Shown: positions 8,280 through 17,385, counted from the stretch's first letter. The stretch: 64,000 nt of DNA from CAXMMR01 sp965198995 (GCA_965198995.1 CBDAQG010000002.1:496001-560000), one strand, 5' to 3'. A program made the numbers and translations. Notes: generated by a model not told the origin, from the sequence alone.

Positions 8280-8774
8280 TTACTTCCTCGGCGTCGTATC
8301 TCGCAGATCCACTGCGGGCGCCGGCAGGGTGTCCACGTAGCTGGTGCCGTTCCAGATCCAGCGATCATGCGTATGCACCAGCAAGTCGTGCATGCCGGCA
8401 TGGCTTCTGGCGTCTACCTTGATAGGTCCGCTGATCGAATCCAGCACCTTCCGCCAGCCATTCCGGTCGCCCACGTAGACCGACGTCGAGCAGCCCGCAG
8501 AGCCGCAGAGGCTGGCGGACTGCACCTGCACGAACAGCGCCGACTTGCCGCGGCGGTGCGGGCCGCTCGCGAGCGGCGCCGAGCCGACCAGCAGCAGCGG
8601 CGTGTCGCCATGCGCTGCGGCGTCCTTGAGGTCGCCAGCGGCCAGGGTCCGCGCAGTCGCTTCGAGCGCGGAGCCGGGCTGCTGCGTCAGCGCCACGGTG
8701 CGGGCGGCGGGCATGGTCGCGGCCGTGCCCGTCACCAGGATTGCGGCGAGGGTTGCTCGATGGAGGGGTCGCAT
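8280..8774 (-). CDS. secreted/periplasmic protein of unknown function
   Basis: The N-terminus (MRPLHRATLAAILVTGTAATMPAARTVA) looks like a signal peptide. The mature part is about 135 residues. It has two Cys (in SLCGSAGC) that could form a disulfide, and a C-terminal WIWNGTSYV segment of the kind seen in small periplasmic repeat-like domains. I do not recognise the family. The ATG begins five bases after the dedA stop codon and is preceded by AAAGG, so the two genes are likely co-translated. A TTG three codons upstream would overlap the dedA stop and is less likely. Confidence 0.7.
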   Translation of the reverse strand: MRPLHRATLAAILVTGTAATMPAARTVALTQQPGSALEATARTLAAGDLKDAAAHGDTPLLLVGSAPLASGPHRRGKSALFVQVQSASLCGSAGCSTSVYVGDRNGWRKVLDSISGPIKVDARSHAGMHDLLVHTHDRWIWNGTSYVDTLPAPAVDLRDTTPRK

Positions 8775-8779
8775 GATGC

Positions 8780-9424
8780 TCAACCTTTGCCGCTGACGCT
8801 CACGCCTGTCGCCTGTTCGGCCTCACTGGTCAACCGTTTCTCATTGCGCTTGACGAAGAGAAACAGCGTCGCGACGGCAACGGCGGCGACACTGCCGACG
8901 CCGATGCCGATCGGGCCCGACAGATGCCGCGCCGCGTCGCCAAGCGCATAGGCGCCGCCGCCATAGAGCAGGCACCAGCAGATCCCGCCAAGCGCATTGC
9001 AGGCGAGGAAGGCCGGCCAGGGCATCTGCGTCGCGCCGGCAAGCAGCGCCGCCAGGGTGCGCAGCAGGACGACGAAGCGGCCGAGAAAGACGACGTAGCC
9101 GCCGTAGCGCTGGAACAAATAGCGCGCCAGCGTCAGCCGATCCTCGGTCAGGCCGATGCGGCGGCCATACCGCGTCAATACCCGCAGGCCGACCTTGCGG
9201 CCAATCAGGTAGCCGGCATTGTCGCCGAGGATGGCGCCGACGCTGGCCACCAGCAGCACGATCCGAATGTCGAGGCGCCCGGTCGTCGCGCAATAGATAG
9301 CGGAGCCGATCATCAGGCTCTCGCCGGGCAGCGGCAACCCCATGCTCTCCAGCATGATGACAACGCCGACAAGGCCGTAGCCGTAATGAGCGAGCAGACC
9401 GTCAAGCGTGCCGAGGAGATGCAC
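8780..9424 (-). CDS. DedA family inner-membrane protein
   Basis: A 214-residue membrane protein with the DedA/VTT pattern: ESMGLPLPGESLMIGSA near residues 26-42, the GDNAGYLIGRKVG loop, and the central FLGRFVVLLRTLAALLAG re-entrant segment with its conserved arginines. DedA proteins are linked to undecaprenyl-phosphate or phospholipid flipping and to membrane stability. The gene directly follows tRNA-Ala on the same strand and is coupled to the downstream secreted protein. Confidence 0.9.
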   Translation of the reverse strand: MHLLGTLDGLLAHYGYGLVGVVIMLESMGLPLPGESLMIGSAIYCATTGRLDIRIVLLVASVGAILGDNAGYLIGRKVGLRVLTRYGRRIGLTEDRLTLARYLFQRYGGYVVFLGRFVVLLRTLAALLAGATQMPWPAFLACNALGGICWCLLYGGGAYALGDAARHLSGPIGIGVGSVAAVAVATLFLFVKRNEKRLTSEAEQATGVSVSGKG

Positions 9425-9448
9425 GGTGACGATGCCCCCTCAGAAGGG

Positions 9449-9524
9449 TGGTGGAGCCAATCGGGATCGAACCGACGACCTCCTGAATGCCATTCAGGCG
9501 CTCTCCCAACTGAGCTATGGCCCC
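9449..9524 (-). tRNA. tRNA-Ala (GGC anticodon)
   Basis: The minus strand folds into a complete cloverleaf. The acceptor stem GGGGCCA pairs with TGGCTCC (one G-U), and a D-arm follows. The anticodon stem CCTGA/TCAGG encloses the loop ATGGCAT, giving anticodon GGC. The T-arm contains GTTCGATCC, then discriminator A and an encoded CCA. It reads alanine codon GCC. Confidence 0.97.
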
Positions 9525-9612
9525 GCCGTCGCTTGGGAGGCGGGCTTATAGCGGCCGCGCCGGTGCACGCGCAAGGGGCATCGGCTCCGGAGGAGGAGGA
9601 CGGGAGAAAGCA

Positions 9613-9634
9613 GTCCTTTTTTGCAAAACAGGAC
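9613..9634. terminator. inverted repeat downstream of the CoA-transferase genes
   Basis: GTCCTTTTTTGC and its near-complement GCAAAACAGGAC form a stem with internal T- and A-runs on either strand, similar in design to the one at 8252-8272. It lies about 60 bases after the scoB stop and about 90 bases before the 5' end of tRNA-Ala on the same strand. It would separate those two transcripts. Confidence 0.5.
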
Positions 9635-9693
9635 CAAAAAGCTTTTGCTCGTGAGACGCCCAGCGACAGCGAGCAACCGCTTTTTCCTTGTTT

Positions 9694-10338
9694 TCAGAAA
9701 AGCAGCGCTTCGCCGACTTCGAACTCGGCGGCCGTCACCTTGCGCAACGCCTCGACGGTCATGTCTGGCGCCATGTCCACCAGCACCAGGCCCGGCCGTC
9801 CCACGTCGAACACGGCGAGCTCGGTGATGACGAGGTGCACGACGCCGGCGCCGGTCAGCGGTAGGGTGCAGCGCGGCAGGAGCTTCGGCTCGCCCTTGGC
9901 GGTATGCTCCATCAGCACGACGACGCGCGGCACGCCGGCAACCAGGTCCATCGCCCCGCCCATGCCCTTGACCATCTTGCCGGGCACCATCCAGTTGGCC
10001 AGGTCGCCGTTTTCGGCCACCTGGAGGCCGCCGAGGATCGAGAGCTGAATGTGGCCGCCGCGGATCATGCCGAACGACTGCGCGCTGTCGAAGAAGCTGG
10101 TGGTCGGCAGCACGGTGACCGTCTGCTTGCCGGCGTTGATGAGGTCGGCGTCCTCCTCGCCGGGATATGGGAACGGGCCCATGCCGAGCATGCCGTTCTC
10201 GCTGTGCAGCTTGATGTCCATGCCGGGTGGGATGTGGTTGGCGACCAGCGTGGGGATGCCGATGCCGAGGTTGACGTAGAAGCCGTCCTGCAGCTCGAGC
10301 GCGGCGCGGGCCGCCATCTGGTCGCGCGTCCAGGGCAT
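9694..10338 (-). CDS. scoB: 3-oxoacid CoA-transferase subunit B
   Basis: A 214-residue beta subunit of a class I CoA-transferase. The family motif SENGMLGMGP (residues 46-55) carries the catalytic glutamate that forms the covalent CoA thioester. The GIGIPTLVA segment comes earlier and GGAMDLVAG later. It moves CoA between succinyl-CoA (or acetyl-CoA) and a 3-oxoacid such as acetoacetate. The start codon overlaps the subunit A stop by one base (TGATG). Exact acyl specificity cannot be told from sequence. Confidence 0.93.
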   Translation of the reverse strand: MPWTRDQMAARAALELQDGFYVNLGIGIPTLVANHIPPGMDIKLHSENGMLGMGPFPYPGEEDADLINAGKQTVTVLPTTSFFDSAQSFGMIRGGHIQLSILGGLQVAENGDLANWMVPGKMVKGMGGAMDLVAGVPRVVVLMEHTAKGEPKLLPRCTLPLTGAGVVHLVITELAVFDVGRPGLVLVDMAPDMTVEALRKVTAAEFEVGEALLF

Positions 10339-11057
10339 CAGGCGCTCGCCTCCACGGGGCGCGTGCGCGTTGTGCGCTGCTCGATGTGCTTGGCGGCGGT
10401 GGCGAGCTGGAGGATGCGTCCGACGAAGATGCCGGGTGTGACAATGTGGTCGGGATCGAGCGTGCCCGCCTCGACGAGCTCTTCGACCTCGGCGACGGTG
10501 ACCGCGGCGGCGGTGGCCATGATCGGGTTGAAGTTGCGCGCCGTCATTCGGTAGACGAGGTTGCCTTCGGTGTCGCCGCGCCAGGCGTGGATCAAGGCCA
10601 GGTCGGCGACCAGGCCGCGCTCCATGATGTAGTCATGGCCATCGAAGCGGCGCGTCTCCTTGCCCCCGCCGACGAGCGTGCCGGCGCCGGTGCGGGTGAA
10701 GAAGGCGGGGATGCCGGCGCCGCCGGCCCGGATACGCTCGGCCAACGTGCCCTGCGGGTTGAACTCGATCTCCAGCTCGCCGGCGAGATACTGGGCGGCG
10801 AAGGTCTTGTTCTCGCCGACGTAGGAGCTGACCATGCGGCGCACCTGCCTGGTCTTGAGCAGCAGGCCGAGCCCGACATCGTCGATGCCGGCATTGTTGG
10901 AGATGATGGTGAGGCCGGTGACGCCACTGTCGCGCACGGCTTCAATCAGCGCGTCCGGGATGCCGCACAGGCCGAAGCCGCCCGACATGATAGTCATGTC
11001 GTTGCGCAGCAGGCCGGCCAGTGCGGCGGGCGCGTCCGGATAGACCTTGCTCGGCAT
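10338..11057 (-). CDS. scoA: 3-oxoacid CoA-transferase subunit A
   Basis: A 239-residue alpha subunit. The glycine-rich motif MSGGFGLCGIPDALI near residues 24-38 is the CoA-transferase class I signature. GNLVYRMTARNFNPIMA in the second half is typical of SCOT/acetate CoA-transferase alpha chains. It forms a heteromer with the subunit encoded immediately downstream. The pair probably handles ketone bodies or polyhydroxybutyrate turnover, but no other gene of that pathway is nearby. A DUF2076 gene ends 32 bases upstream on the same strand. Confidence 0.93.
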   Translation of the reverse strand: MPSKVYPDAPAALAGLLRNDMTIMSGGFGLCGIPDALIEAVRDSGVTGLTIISNNAGIDDVGLGLLLKTRQVRRMVSSYVGENKTFAAQYLAGELEIEFNPQGTLAERIRAGGAGIPAFFTRTGAGTLVGGGKETRRFDGHDYIMERGLVADLALIHAWRGDTEGNLVYRMTARNFNPIMATAAAVTVAEVEELVEAGTLDPDHIVTPGIFVGRILQLATAAKHIEQRTTRTRPVEASA

Positions 11058-11089
11058 GGCGCGCGGCCGCTCCGTGCTCGTGGCCTGGA

Positions 11090-11929
11090 TCAGTTGCTTT
11101 GGTCGTCCCAGCCGCCGCCGCCATCGAAGCCGCCGGCGTCGCCGCCTTGGTCAAAGCCGCCACCGCCGCCGCCGAACGGGTCGGACTGGCCGGGATCGAC
11201 GCCGGCACCCGGGTCGGTCGCCTGGTAGTCCTGGCCGGAGCCGCCCCAGGGATCGGCGCCGCCCGGAGCGGCCGCGTCGCCGTAGTTGTTGACCGTCTCG
11301 TTCACGGTCTCGCCGCCACCGCCGAAGCCGCCGCCGAAGCCGCCGCCCATGCCGCCGCCATGGAACATCGAGCTGATGGCGTCGGCCGCCAGCACGCCGC
11401 CGGCAACGCCGGTCGCGGTGCGCAGGGCAGAGCCGAGGAAGCCGTTGCCGCCGCCGCCGGCCCCGGTCTGGAACATGCCAGGCTGGTAGTTCGGCGGGTA
11501 TTGCGGCGGCGGCGGGCCAGGCTGGTAGCCGGGCGAGGGTGCGGATTGCTGAGCGTAGGGGCCGCCTGGAGCGGTCTGCGGCCGCGCCGCGCCGCCGCCG
11601 AGCAGGCGGCTGAACAGGCCGTGCTGCTCGGGCTGGGCCTGGGCCTGGCGTGCCTGGTTCAGCTCCCACTCCATGTGGCGCAGGCGATTCTGCGCCTCGG
11701 TCAGCGCCGCCTGCTGAACGAACGCCATCTGGGTGATGCGGTAGCGCGCCTCCGGGTAGCGGGCGAACTGCTCGGCGATGAACTGGTCAGCCTGCGGGTC
11801 GACCGGCGGCAGGTCTGGCGAGGCGGTCGTGGTGGGCACACTGCCCTGGAGGAAGCCGCTGCCGGCTGCCGGATGGCCGCCCACCTGGGCGACGAAACGT
11901 TGAATGAGGTCGCGTTCCTGGTCGGTCAT
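11090..11929 (-). CDS. DUF2076 domain protein, glycine-rich
   Basis: A 279-residue protein starting MTDQERDLIQRFV, the standard opening of DUF2076 proteins. A helical first part (to about residue 95) contains the TEAQNRLRHMEWEL segment. A Pro/Gln/Gly-rich linker follows, then a short hydrophobic GSALRTATGVAGGVLAADAI stretch and a strongly Gly/Asp-rich tail. The family has no established function but is often described as periplasmic ligand-binding-like. A GTG three codons upstream is possible; I prefer the ATG because of family alignment. Skewed composition creates long false frames on the other strand here. Confidence 0.82.
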   Translation of the reverse strand: MTDQERDLIQRFVAQVGGHPAAGSGFLQGSVPTTTASPDLPPVDPQADQFIAEQFARYPEARYRITQMAFVQQAALTEAQNRLRHMEWELNQARQAQAQPEQHGLFSRLLGGGAARPQTAPGGPYAQQSAPSPGYQPGPPPPQYPPNYQPGMFQTGAGGGGNGFLGSALRTATGVAGGVLAADAISSMFHGGGMGGGFGGGFGGGGETVNETVNNYGDAAAPGGADPWGGSGQDYQATDPGAGVDPGQSDPFGGGGGGFDQGGDAGGFDGGGGWDDQSN

Positions 11930-11960
11930 GGCGCTCACCCTGGTTTTAAATGACGATCCA

Positions 11961-12422
11961 TCAAAGCGGCTGACGACGCAACACGGCGCGCGGAGGCCGG
12001 TTCAATCCGAGCCGCGGCCACTCGATCGCCGGGCAGCGGTCCATGACCACGGTGAGGCCGGCGCGGCGGGCGCGCGCGGCCGCTGCGTGGTCGACGACGC
12101 CGAGCTGCATCCAGATGCTGCGGGCGCCGAGCGCGATCGCCTGGTCGACGACCGGGCCGACATGCTCGGGGGCGCGGAAGATGTCGACCATATCGAGCGG
12201 GGCGGCCGCCTCAAGGCTGGCGACGCACGGTCGGCCGAGCAGTGGCCGCCCGGCATGGGCCGGGTTGATCGGCGACACCTCGAAGCCGCGCGCGAGCAGG
12301 AAGGCGGTGACGCCGTAAGAGGGCCGGGACGGGTTGGGCGAGGCGCCGACCACGGCAACGCGGCTCGTCGCGGTCAGCAGCCTGCCGACCGCCTCGTCGC
12401 TCAGCCCGTCGGCGCCGCTCAG
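11961..12422 (-). CDS. CoA-binding domain protein (YccU-like), probable CTG start
   Basis: This is a Rossmann-type CoA_binding_2 protein with VVGASPNPSRPSYGV near the N-terminus, PLDMVDIFRAPEHV in the middle and SIWMQLGV ... GLTVVMDRCP at the end. Starting at the first conventional codon (GTG, 12353) would cut off the first strand and helix. The open frame extends upstream as SDEAVGRLLTATSRVA, which matches the expected N-terminus. No ATG, GTG or TTG lies there. A CTG at 12420-12422 overlaps the pqiC stop as CTGA, in the same way other operon junctions here read ATGA, GTGA or TTGA. I therefore propose CTG initiation and a 153-residue product. The protein's ligand role is unknown. Confidence 0.8.
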   Translation of the reverse strand: MSGADGLSDEAVGRLLTATSRVAVVGASPNPSRPSYGVTAFLLARGFEVSPINPAHAGRPLLGRPCVASLEAAAPLDMVDIFRAPEHVGPVVDQAIALGARSIWMQLGVVDHAAAARARRAGLTVVMDRCPAIEWPRLGLNRPPRAVLRRQPL

Positions 12423-13066
12423 GAGCCGGCCTCGAGACCGGCGAGCGGCGTCGATGGACTGTCGGCCGGCGCGAGCAGGAGCTTGACGAGCTGGTCGGCG
12501 AGCTGCCCCAGCGCGGCGCTCATCGCGGCCACCAGCGCCGGGGTGGTCGGGCCGCCCGGGGTGACGGCGAGGCTGACCCGACGCTGGGCAATGAGGGCGT
12601 GCCCGATGCCGGCCTCAACCGCCACCTGGGCCACCAGCCGGACGACGCCGTCCGGGCCGGCGCTGAACTGCAGGATGTCGATGTCGGCACGGGCGTCCGG
12701 CGTCGCGCTGATGGCGCCGGCCTCGGTGTAGACGCTCATGGCGGGCAGGCGCTGCGACAGGTCCTCGGCCAGCACCCGGCCGGTCATGTCGGCGAGCGGT
12801 TCGGCCCAGCTCTGGAAGTGGCCGACCTGCAGCCGGTAGTCGACATTGCGCAGCACGATGTCGGTGCGATCGAGGTAGCCGGGGATGCCGGGGGTGCGCA
12901 GCTCAACCGTGCGCGGCGTGCCCTGCGGCAGGGCCGCCATCGGCGTGCCCGGCGCCACCGACAGGATGAAGAAGGTCGTCTCGGGCGAGGCGCAGCCGGA
13001 CAGCGCGAGCAGCGCGATCGCTGCGGCGGCGAAGGACCGTCGGCGAAGGGTCGGAACCATGCTCAT
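12419..13066 (-). CDS. pqiC: PqiC-type outer-membrane lipoprotein (ABC-type transport auxiliary)
   Basis: A 215-residue lipoprotein with a clear lipobox, LALSGC, whose lipidated Cys is residue 25. The rest matches the PqiC/YmbA auxiliary domain: an early TFFILSV strand, VELRTPGIPGYLDRTDIVLR and a late LAEDLSQRLP helix. In E. coli, PqiC sits in the outer membrane and forms a ring that docks the PqiB needle. The ATG overlaps the pqiB stop as ATGA. Confidence 0.87.
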   Translation of the reverse strand: MSMVPTLRRRSFAAAAIALLALSGCASPETTFFILSVAPGTPMAALPQGTPRTVELRTPGIPGYLDRTDIVLRNVDYRLQVGHFQSWAEPLADMTGRVLAEDLSQRLPAMSVYTEAGAISATPDARADIDILQFSAGPDGVVRLVAQVAVEAGIGHALIAQRRVSLAVTPGGPTTPALVAAMSAALGQLADQLVKLLLAPADSPSTPLAGLEAGS

Positions 13067-14772
13067 TTTCCCGTTGCCTGTCCGGTTCTGCCGCGCAGCA
13101 GCGCCTCGGGATGCCTGGTCAGGAAGTCGGCCAGCAGGCGGACCGAGCGGACGGTCTCGTTCACCTGGTCGAGCGTGCGCTCGGCGCTGCGCTGGAAGTC
13201 CGAATTGCCGCCATAGCCGCTGGCGCCGAGCAGGTCACGCGCCCGGGCCAGCGTCTGCTGCAGCTCCGCCGACAATTGCGGCAGCTCCTTGAGCACCGGC
13301 GTCGCGCCGGCATCCGCCTTGCGCACCAGCTTGCTGGTGTCGTCGAGCACTTGCTGGAGCGACTGGATGGCCTGCTTGACCTGCGGGCTGCCGACCGTCT
13401 GGTCGAGCGTGCTCACCAAGTGGGAGACGTTGTGGCCGATGTCGGCGAACGGGATCTCGTCCAGCTTGGTGGTGATGTCGGACAACGAGGTCATGATGTT
13501 GTCGAGCCCGCCGGATTGGCTCGGAACGACGATGATCTTGTCCTCGAGCTGCAGCGGCGAGGCCTTGGCGTTGGGGACGTATTGCAGCGAGATGACCTTG
13601 GTGCCGGTGATGATGCTGCTGCTGTCGAGCACGGCGCGCAAACCAAGCGCGACCATCTTGCCGGCGACCAGGATCGGGTCGAGCTGCTCGGTGTCGCCGA
13701 TGCCGAAGATGCGTTCGGGCTGGATCTCGTAGGCGACGCGCACCCGGGCGTGCCCGGTGGAGGTGTCCAGCTCGAGCTTCACGTCGGTCACGTTGCCGAT
13801 CTTGATGCCGAAGATCTCGACCCCGGAGCCGCGGTCAAGCCCGCGCACCGCGGTGTCAAAATAGGAGACGAAGGCGATGCGGGCGCGAAAGCCGGCGGCG
13901 TCGGCCTCGGACTTGTCACCGTAGAGGTGGAACTTGGCGTCGTTGGGGCTCTCAGGGCCGTTCTCGGCGTCCTCGGCGGTGCCGAAGGCGATGCCGCCGG
14001 AGATCACCGCCTGCAGCGATTCCAGCTCCAGATGCAGGCCTTGCGGGCCGGTGTTGAGAGACACGCCGGAGGCGTTCCAGAACCGGGTTTGGGGCCTGAT
14101 GTAGGAGTCGAACGGCGCGCGCACGAAGATGTTGACCGCGATCGGGTTCATGCCGCGGGTGAGGTCATAGCTCAGCACCTCGCCAACCGCGACGTCGCGG
14201 TAGAACACCGGCGAACCCGGGCCGAGCGAGCCGAGCTCGTCGGCCTGCAGGACGAAGGTGTGGCCGGGTTCGTCGGAGCGGATGCCGGGCGGATCCTCGA
14301 GGCCGGTGAACTTGGTTTGCGTGTGGCCGCCGGGCGCGCCGGGGTCGATCTCGATGTAGGCGCCGGTCACCAGCGTCTCGAGGCCGGAGATGTTGCCTGG
14401 CGAGAGCCGCGGCCGAACCACCCAGAAGCGGGCGCGATCGGTGATGTAGTCGGCGGCCTGCCGGGTCATGCGGATGCGGACGACCACGTGCGACATGTCG
14501 TGGCTGAGCTTGATCTCCTCGACCGTGCCGAGGCCGACATTCTTGTGCTTGACCTGGGTCTGCTGCTCGCTGAGGCCGTTTGCGGTCTTGAAGGTGATGG
14601 TGATCAGCGGGCCGCGCGAGGCGAGCGCGGTGTAGCCAAGCCAGATGGCCAGCCCGAAGGCGATGATCGGGATGATCCAGATGACCGAGAAGCGGCTGCG
14701 TCGGCGGACCCGCGCCTGCGGCGGCTGGTCGGCATCCTCCTCGTCCGGCGACGGCCCTTGCGAACCGCTCAC
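13063..14772 (-). CDS. pqiB: PqiB, multi-MCE-domain lipid-transport tunnel protein
   Basis: A 569-residue protein with one N-terminal membrane segment (about residues 29-50) after an acidic, then Arg-rich cytoplasmic tail. Three MlaD/MCE-type repeats follow, each with a V-G-x-V or D-V-A-V-G-E-V type strand. A long C-terminal helical region with DQTVGSP and LARARDLLG completes it. PqiB hexamers form a tunnel across the periplasm for lipids. The start is GTG overlapping the pqiA stop (GTGA). Reading further upstream would enter pqiA in the wrong frame, so I did not. Confidence 0.92.
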   Translation of the reverse strand: MSGSQGPSPDEEDADQPPQARVRRRSRFSVIWIIPIIAFGLAIWLGYTALASRGPLITITFKTANGLSEQQTQVKHKNVGLGTVEEIKLSHDMSHVVVRIRMTRQAADYITDRARFWVVRPRLSPGNISGLETLVTGAYIEIDPGAPGGHTQTKFTGLEDPPGIRSDEPGHTFVLQADELGSLGPGSPVFYRDVAVGEVLSYDLTRGMNPIAVNIFVRAPFDSYIRPQTRFWNASGVSLNTGPQGLHLELESLQAVISGGIAFGTAEDAENGPESPNDAKFHLYGDKSEADAAGFRARIAFVSYFDTAVRGLDRGSGVEIFGIKIGNVTDVKLELDTSTGHARVRVAYEIQPERIFGIGDTEQLDPILVAGKMVALGLRAVLDSSSIITGTKVISLQYVPNAKASPLQLEDKIIVVPSQSGGLDNIMTSLSDITTKLDEIPFADIGHNVSHLVSTLDQTVGSPQVKQAIQSLQQVLDDTSKLVRKADAGATPVLKELPQLSAELQQTLARARDLLGASGYGGNSDFQRSAERTLDQVNETVRSVRLLADFLTRHPEALLRGRTGQATGK

Positions 14773-16133
14773 GCAGGCCGGCTCCGTGAGCCAGCGCGGC
14801 GGGGAGTGGGGCGGGAGGCATCGGCACGGCTCGGCGCGTTCCTGTTGAGGCCGGCGGCATCCCACATCAGGCGCGGGTCGAAGCTGGAGGCGGCGAACAT
14901 CGTCAGCACGACGACGGCGGCGAAGGCGATGGCACCGGGCCCGGGCGAGACCGAGGCGATGATGCCGACGCGGACGAGCCCGACCAGGATCGTGATCATG
15001 AAGACGTCGATCATCGACCACCGGCCGATGAACTCGACGACGCGGTAGGCGGCGGTCAGGCGCGGCAGGCGCCAGGCCGAGCCAAAATGATGCACGAGCA
15101 GCATCGTCGTCAGCGCCACAAGCTTGAAGCAGGGCACCAGGATGCTGGCGAACAGCACGAGCAGCGCCAACGGCCACATCTGCGCGTCGGCAAGCTCGAC
15201 GACACCGCCCATGATGGTGCTGGGCGCGCCGCGGCCGAAGCGCACAACCGTTAGCACCGGCAGGATATTGGCCGGCACGTAGAGCAGCCCGGCCGAGACG
15301 AGCAGCAGCCAGGTGCGTCCGATGCTCTCCTGCTTGCGCGCCCAGAGCCGCTGGCGGCAGCGCGGACAGGACAATCCCGGGGCGCTACGGCTCACCATGC
15401 CGCAGGTCTCGCAGCCGATCAGGCCATAGCCGGCCATGCTGCGCGGCCGGTCACGCAGGCCGTGGCGCTGCATTTCCTCCCACACCGCCTCATGGTCGAG
15501 CGCGGCGTCGGCTGCGGTCATCGCCGCCATCACGCCGCCGAGCGCGATGAGCGCCGGGCCGACCTGGACGGTCGCGATCGCCGCCAGGCGCGTGTAGGCG
15601 ACGAACACGCCAAGCAGGAACACCTCGACCATCGCCCAGGGCCCGATCCGGTGCAGCCATCCGAAGATCGCCGGCAGCCAGGCGTGCACCGGGCGGATCT
15701 TTACGCCGATCAGCACCGTCATCATCAGCAGCATCTTGAGCACCGGCATCGCCACCAGCACCGTCAGCACAACCAGGGTGAGCTCCCACATGCCAAAGGC
15801 CTGGAGCTTCTCCGGGCCGGTGAAGATCGTCGCGACCTCGCGCCGGCCGATGACGGACATCTCTAGGAACGGCTCAAACAGGCAGAAGGTGAACAGCACG
15901 GCGGCGGCGATGGTGCACACCAGCGCACGGTTGATCGGGTTGCTCTTGCGCCGCCGCAGCACGGCGTTGCACCGACCGCACAGGGCGCGGGTGCGGATCT
16001 CAAGCGGCGGGATCACCTGCATCAGGCCGCAATCGCCACATTCATGCAGGTGAGAGAGCTGCTCGACGGCGCTGTCGGAGCTGCTGGTGGCCGGCGGCGG
16101 CACCCGTTCGGCAACGCGCGGAGGTGCGTTCAT
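14769..16133 (-). CDS. pqiA: PqiA, paraquat-inducible membrane protein
   Basis: A 454-residue duplicated membrane protein. Each half begins with a rubredoxin-like zinc ribbon (Cys32/35 and Cys52/55; then CETC and CPRC near residues 245-265) followed by about four membrane segments. This two-ribbon layout is diagnostic of PqiA/YebS. It is the inner-membrane partner of PqiB in the Pqi (Let) lipid transport system; SoxRS and paraquat control is known in E. coli only. The C-terminal tail is Arg/Ser/Pro-rich and unstructured. It is first in a run of pqiA-pqiB-pqiC plus the CoA-binding gene, and divergent from mipZ. Confidence 0.93.
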   Translation of the reverse strand: MNAPPRVAERVPPPATSSSDSAVEQLSHLHECGDCGLMQVIPPLEIRTRALCGRCNAVLRRRKSNPINRALVCTIAAAVLFTFCLFEPFLEMSVIGRREVATIFTGPEKLQAFGMWELTLVVLTVLVAMPVLKMLLMMTVLIGVKIRPVHAWLPAIFGWLHRIGPWAMVEVFLLGVFVAYTRLAAIATVQVGPALIALGGVMAAMTAADAALDHEAVWEEMQRHGLRDRPRSMAGYGLIGCETCGMVSRSAPGLSCPRCRQRLWARKQESIGRTWLLLVSAGLLYVPANILPVLTVVRFGRGAPSTIMGGVVELADAQMWPLALLVLFASILVPCFKLVALTTMLLVHHFGSAWRLPRLTAAYRVVEFIGRWSMIDVFMITILVGLVRVGIIASVSPGPGAIAFAAVVVLTMFAASSFDPRLMWDAAGLNRNAPSRADASRPTPRRAGSRSRPA

Positions 16134-16282
16134 GAGGTCTCTGTATGATAAAATTCGCGTCGTGTCATTGGCTTGGCTGGTGGCGGTCTACCGAAGGTCA
16201 GGCCGGGCGGGCTTCGGACGGACTTGGCGAGACTCGCTTGTGTCTGGCATCTAGTCTGCGGCAGGACCGGAGAACCACAGCG

Positions 16283-17131
16283 TTGGCAGGCGATCGTCGG
16301 GCGAATGTCATCGTGCTGGGCAACGAGAAGGGCGGCTCGGGCAAGTCGACGACGGCCATGCACGTCATTGTCGGCCTGCTCAGGGACGGCTACCGGCTCG
16401 GCGCCATCGACCTGGACGCGCGGCAGGCAACGCTGGCGGCTTATCTCGCGGCGCGCGTCGCTTTTTCGGCCTCCCGCCAGGTCGCCTTGCCGGTGCCGCG
16501 TTATGCCAGCGTGTATCGGAGCGATCGCGACAGCCGGGCCGACGCGGAGGCGGAGGAGCGCGACGCCTTCGGTGCGGCGCTGGCTGATCTGTCACGGGAC
16601 TGCGACATCGTCGTCGTCGACTGTCCGGGGGCGGACACCTACCTCAGCCGGCTTGGACACTCTCATGCCGACACGCTGATCACGCCGATCAACGACAGCT
16701 TCGTCGACTTCGCCATGCTGGCGCAGGTCGACCCGGAAAACCACGAGGTGATCCGGCCGAGCATCTACAGCGAGATGGTCTGGGAGGCGCGCAAGCAGCG
16801 CTTCGCCCGCGACCGCGGCCGCATCGACTGGATCGTCATGCGTAACCGGATGGGTGCAAACGAGGCGCGCAACAAGCGCGACGTCGGCGCGACGCTGGAA
16901 AGCCTGGCGCGGCGCATCGGCTTTCGCACGGTGAAGGGGTTCGGCGAGCGGGTGATCTTCAGGGAGCTCTATCTGCAGGGCCTGACGCTGATGGACGTGC
17001 GCGAGGCGGGACTGGGCATCCAGCTTGGCATGAGCCACGTCGCCGCACGGGCCGAGGTTCGAGCACTGGTCGGCGCGATCCGCAAGCCCGTCGGCCTCGC
17101 CGAAGCGGCGCCGGTCGGGTCGGCCGCCTGA
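16283..17131 (+). CDS. mipZ: MipZ-type division-plane positioning ATPase
   Basis: A ParA/MinD-family ATPase of 282 residues with deviant Walker A KGGSGKST (16-23), where Lys16 is the signature lysine. It also has DLDARQATLA, VDCPGADTYLSRLGH and TPINDSFVDF, which closely follow the MipZ pattern. MipZ dimers interact with ParB at the origin and block FtsZ assembly away from mid-cell. A longer frame exists upstream but its 46 extra residues look non-homologous. I chose the TTG at 16283, preceded by GGAG. No parAB genes are nearby. A tRNA-Thr gene follows. Confidence 0.9.
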   Translation: MAGDRRANVIVLGNEKGGSGKSTTAMHVIVGLLRDGYRLGAIDLDARQATLAAYLAARVAFSASRQVALPVPRYASVYRSDRDSRADAEAEERDAFGAALADLSRDCDIVVVDCPGADTYLSRLGHSHADTLITPINDSFVDFAMLAQVDPENHEVIRPSIYSEMVWEARKQRFARDRGRIDWIVMRNRMGANEARNKRDVGATLESLARRIGFRTVKGFGERVIFRELYLQGLTLMDVREAGLGIQLGMSHVAARAEVRALVGAIRKPVGLAEAAPVGSAA

Positions 17132-17197
17132 GGCGAGCGGGACCGGGTGGAGTTGCGGCCGCTGAGCACGCTTTGTATATCCAGCTGCCAGCCCGTC

Positions 17198-17272
<75 letters not shown>

Positions 17273-17385
17273 CTTCCACTGCGAAATGGCGTGTCGCGGG
17301 CCGCTGTGGCAACTCCAGTTTCGGTGGCGCGCTGTGCTGAGGCTTGAGAACCCCAGCACGAACGGACCTCATCTTGGCCAATCGG

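Noticed and set aside
13111..15048. Long plus-strand open frame opposite pqiB
   Set aside because: The product is Gly/Asp/Arg/His-rich with no domain, a typical antisense shadow of a GC-rich gene. PqiB on the minus strand is complete and overlaps its neighbours correctly.
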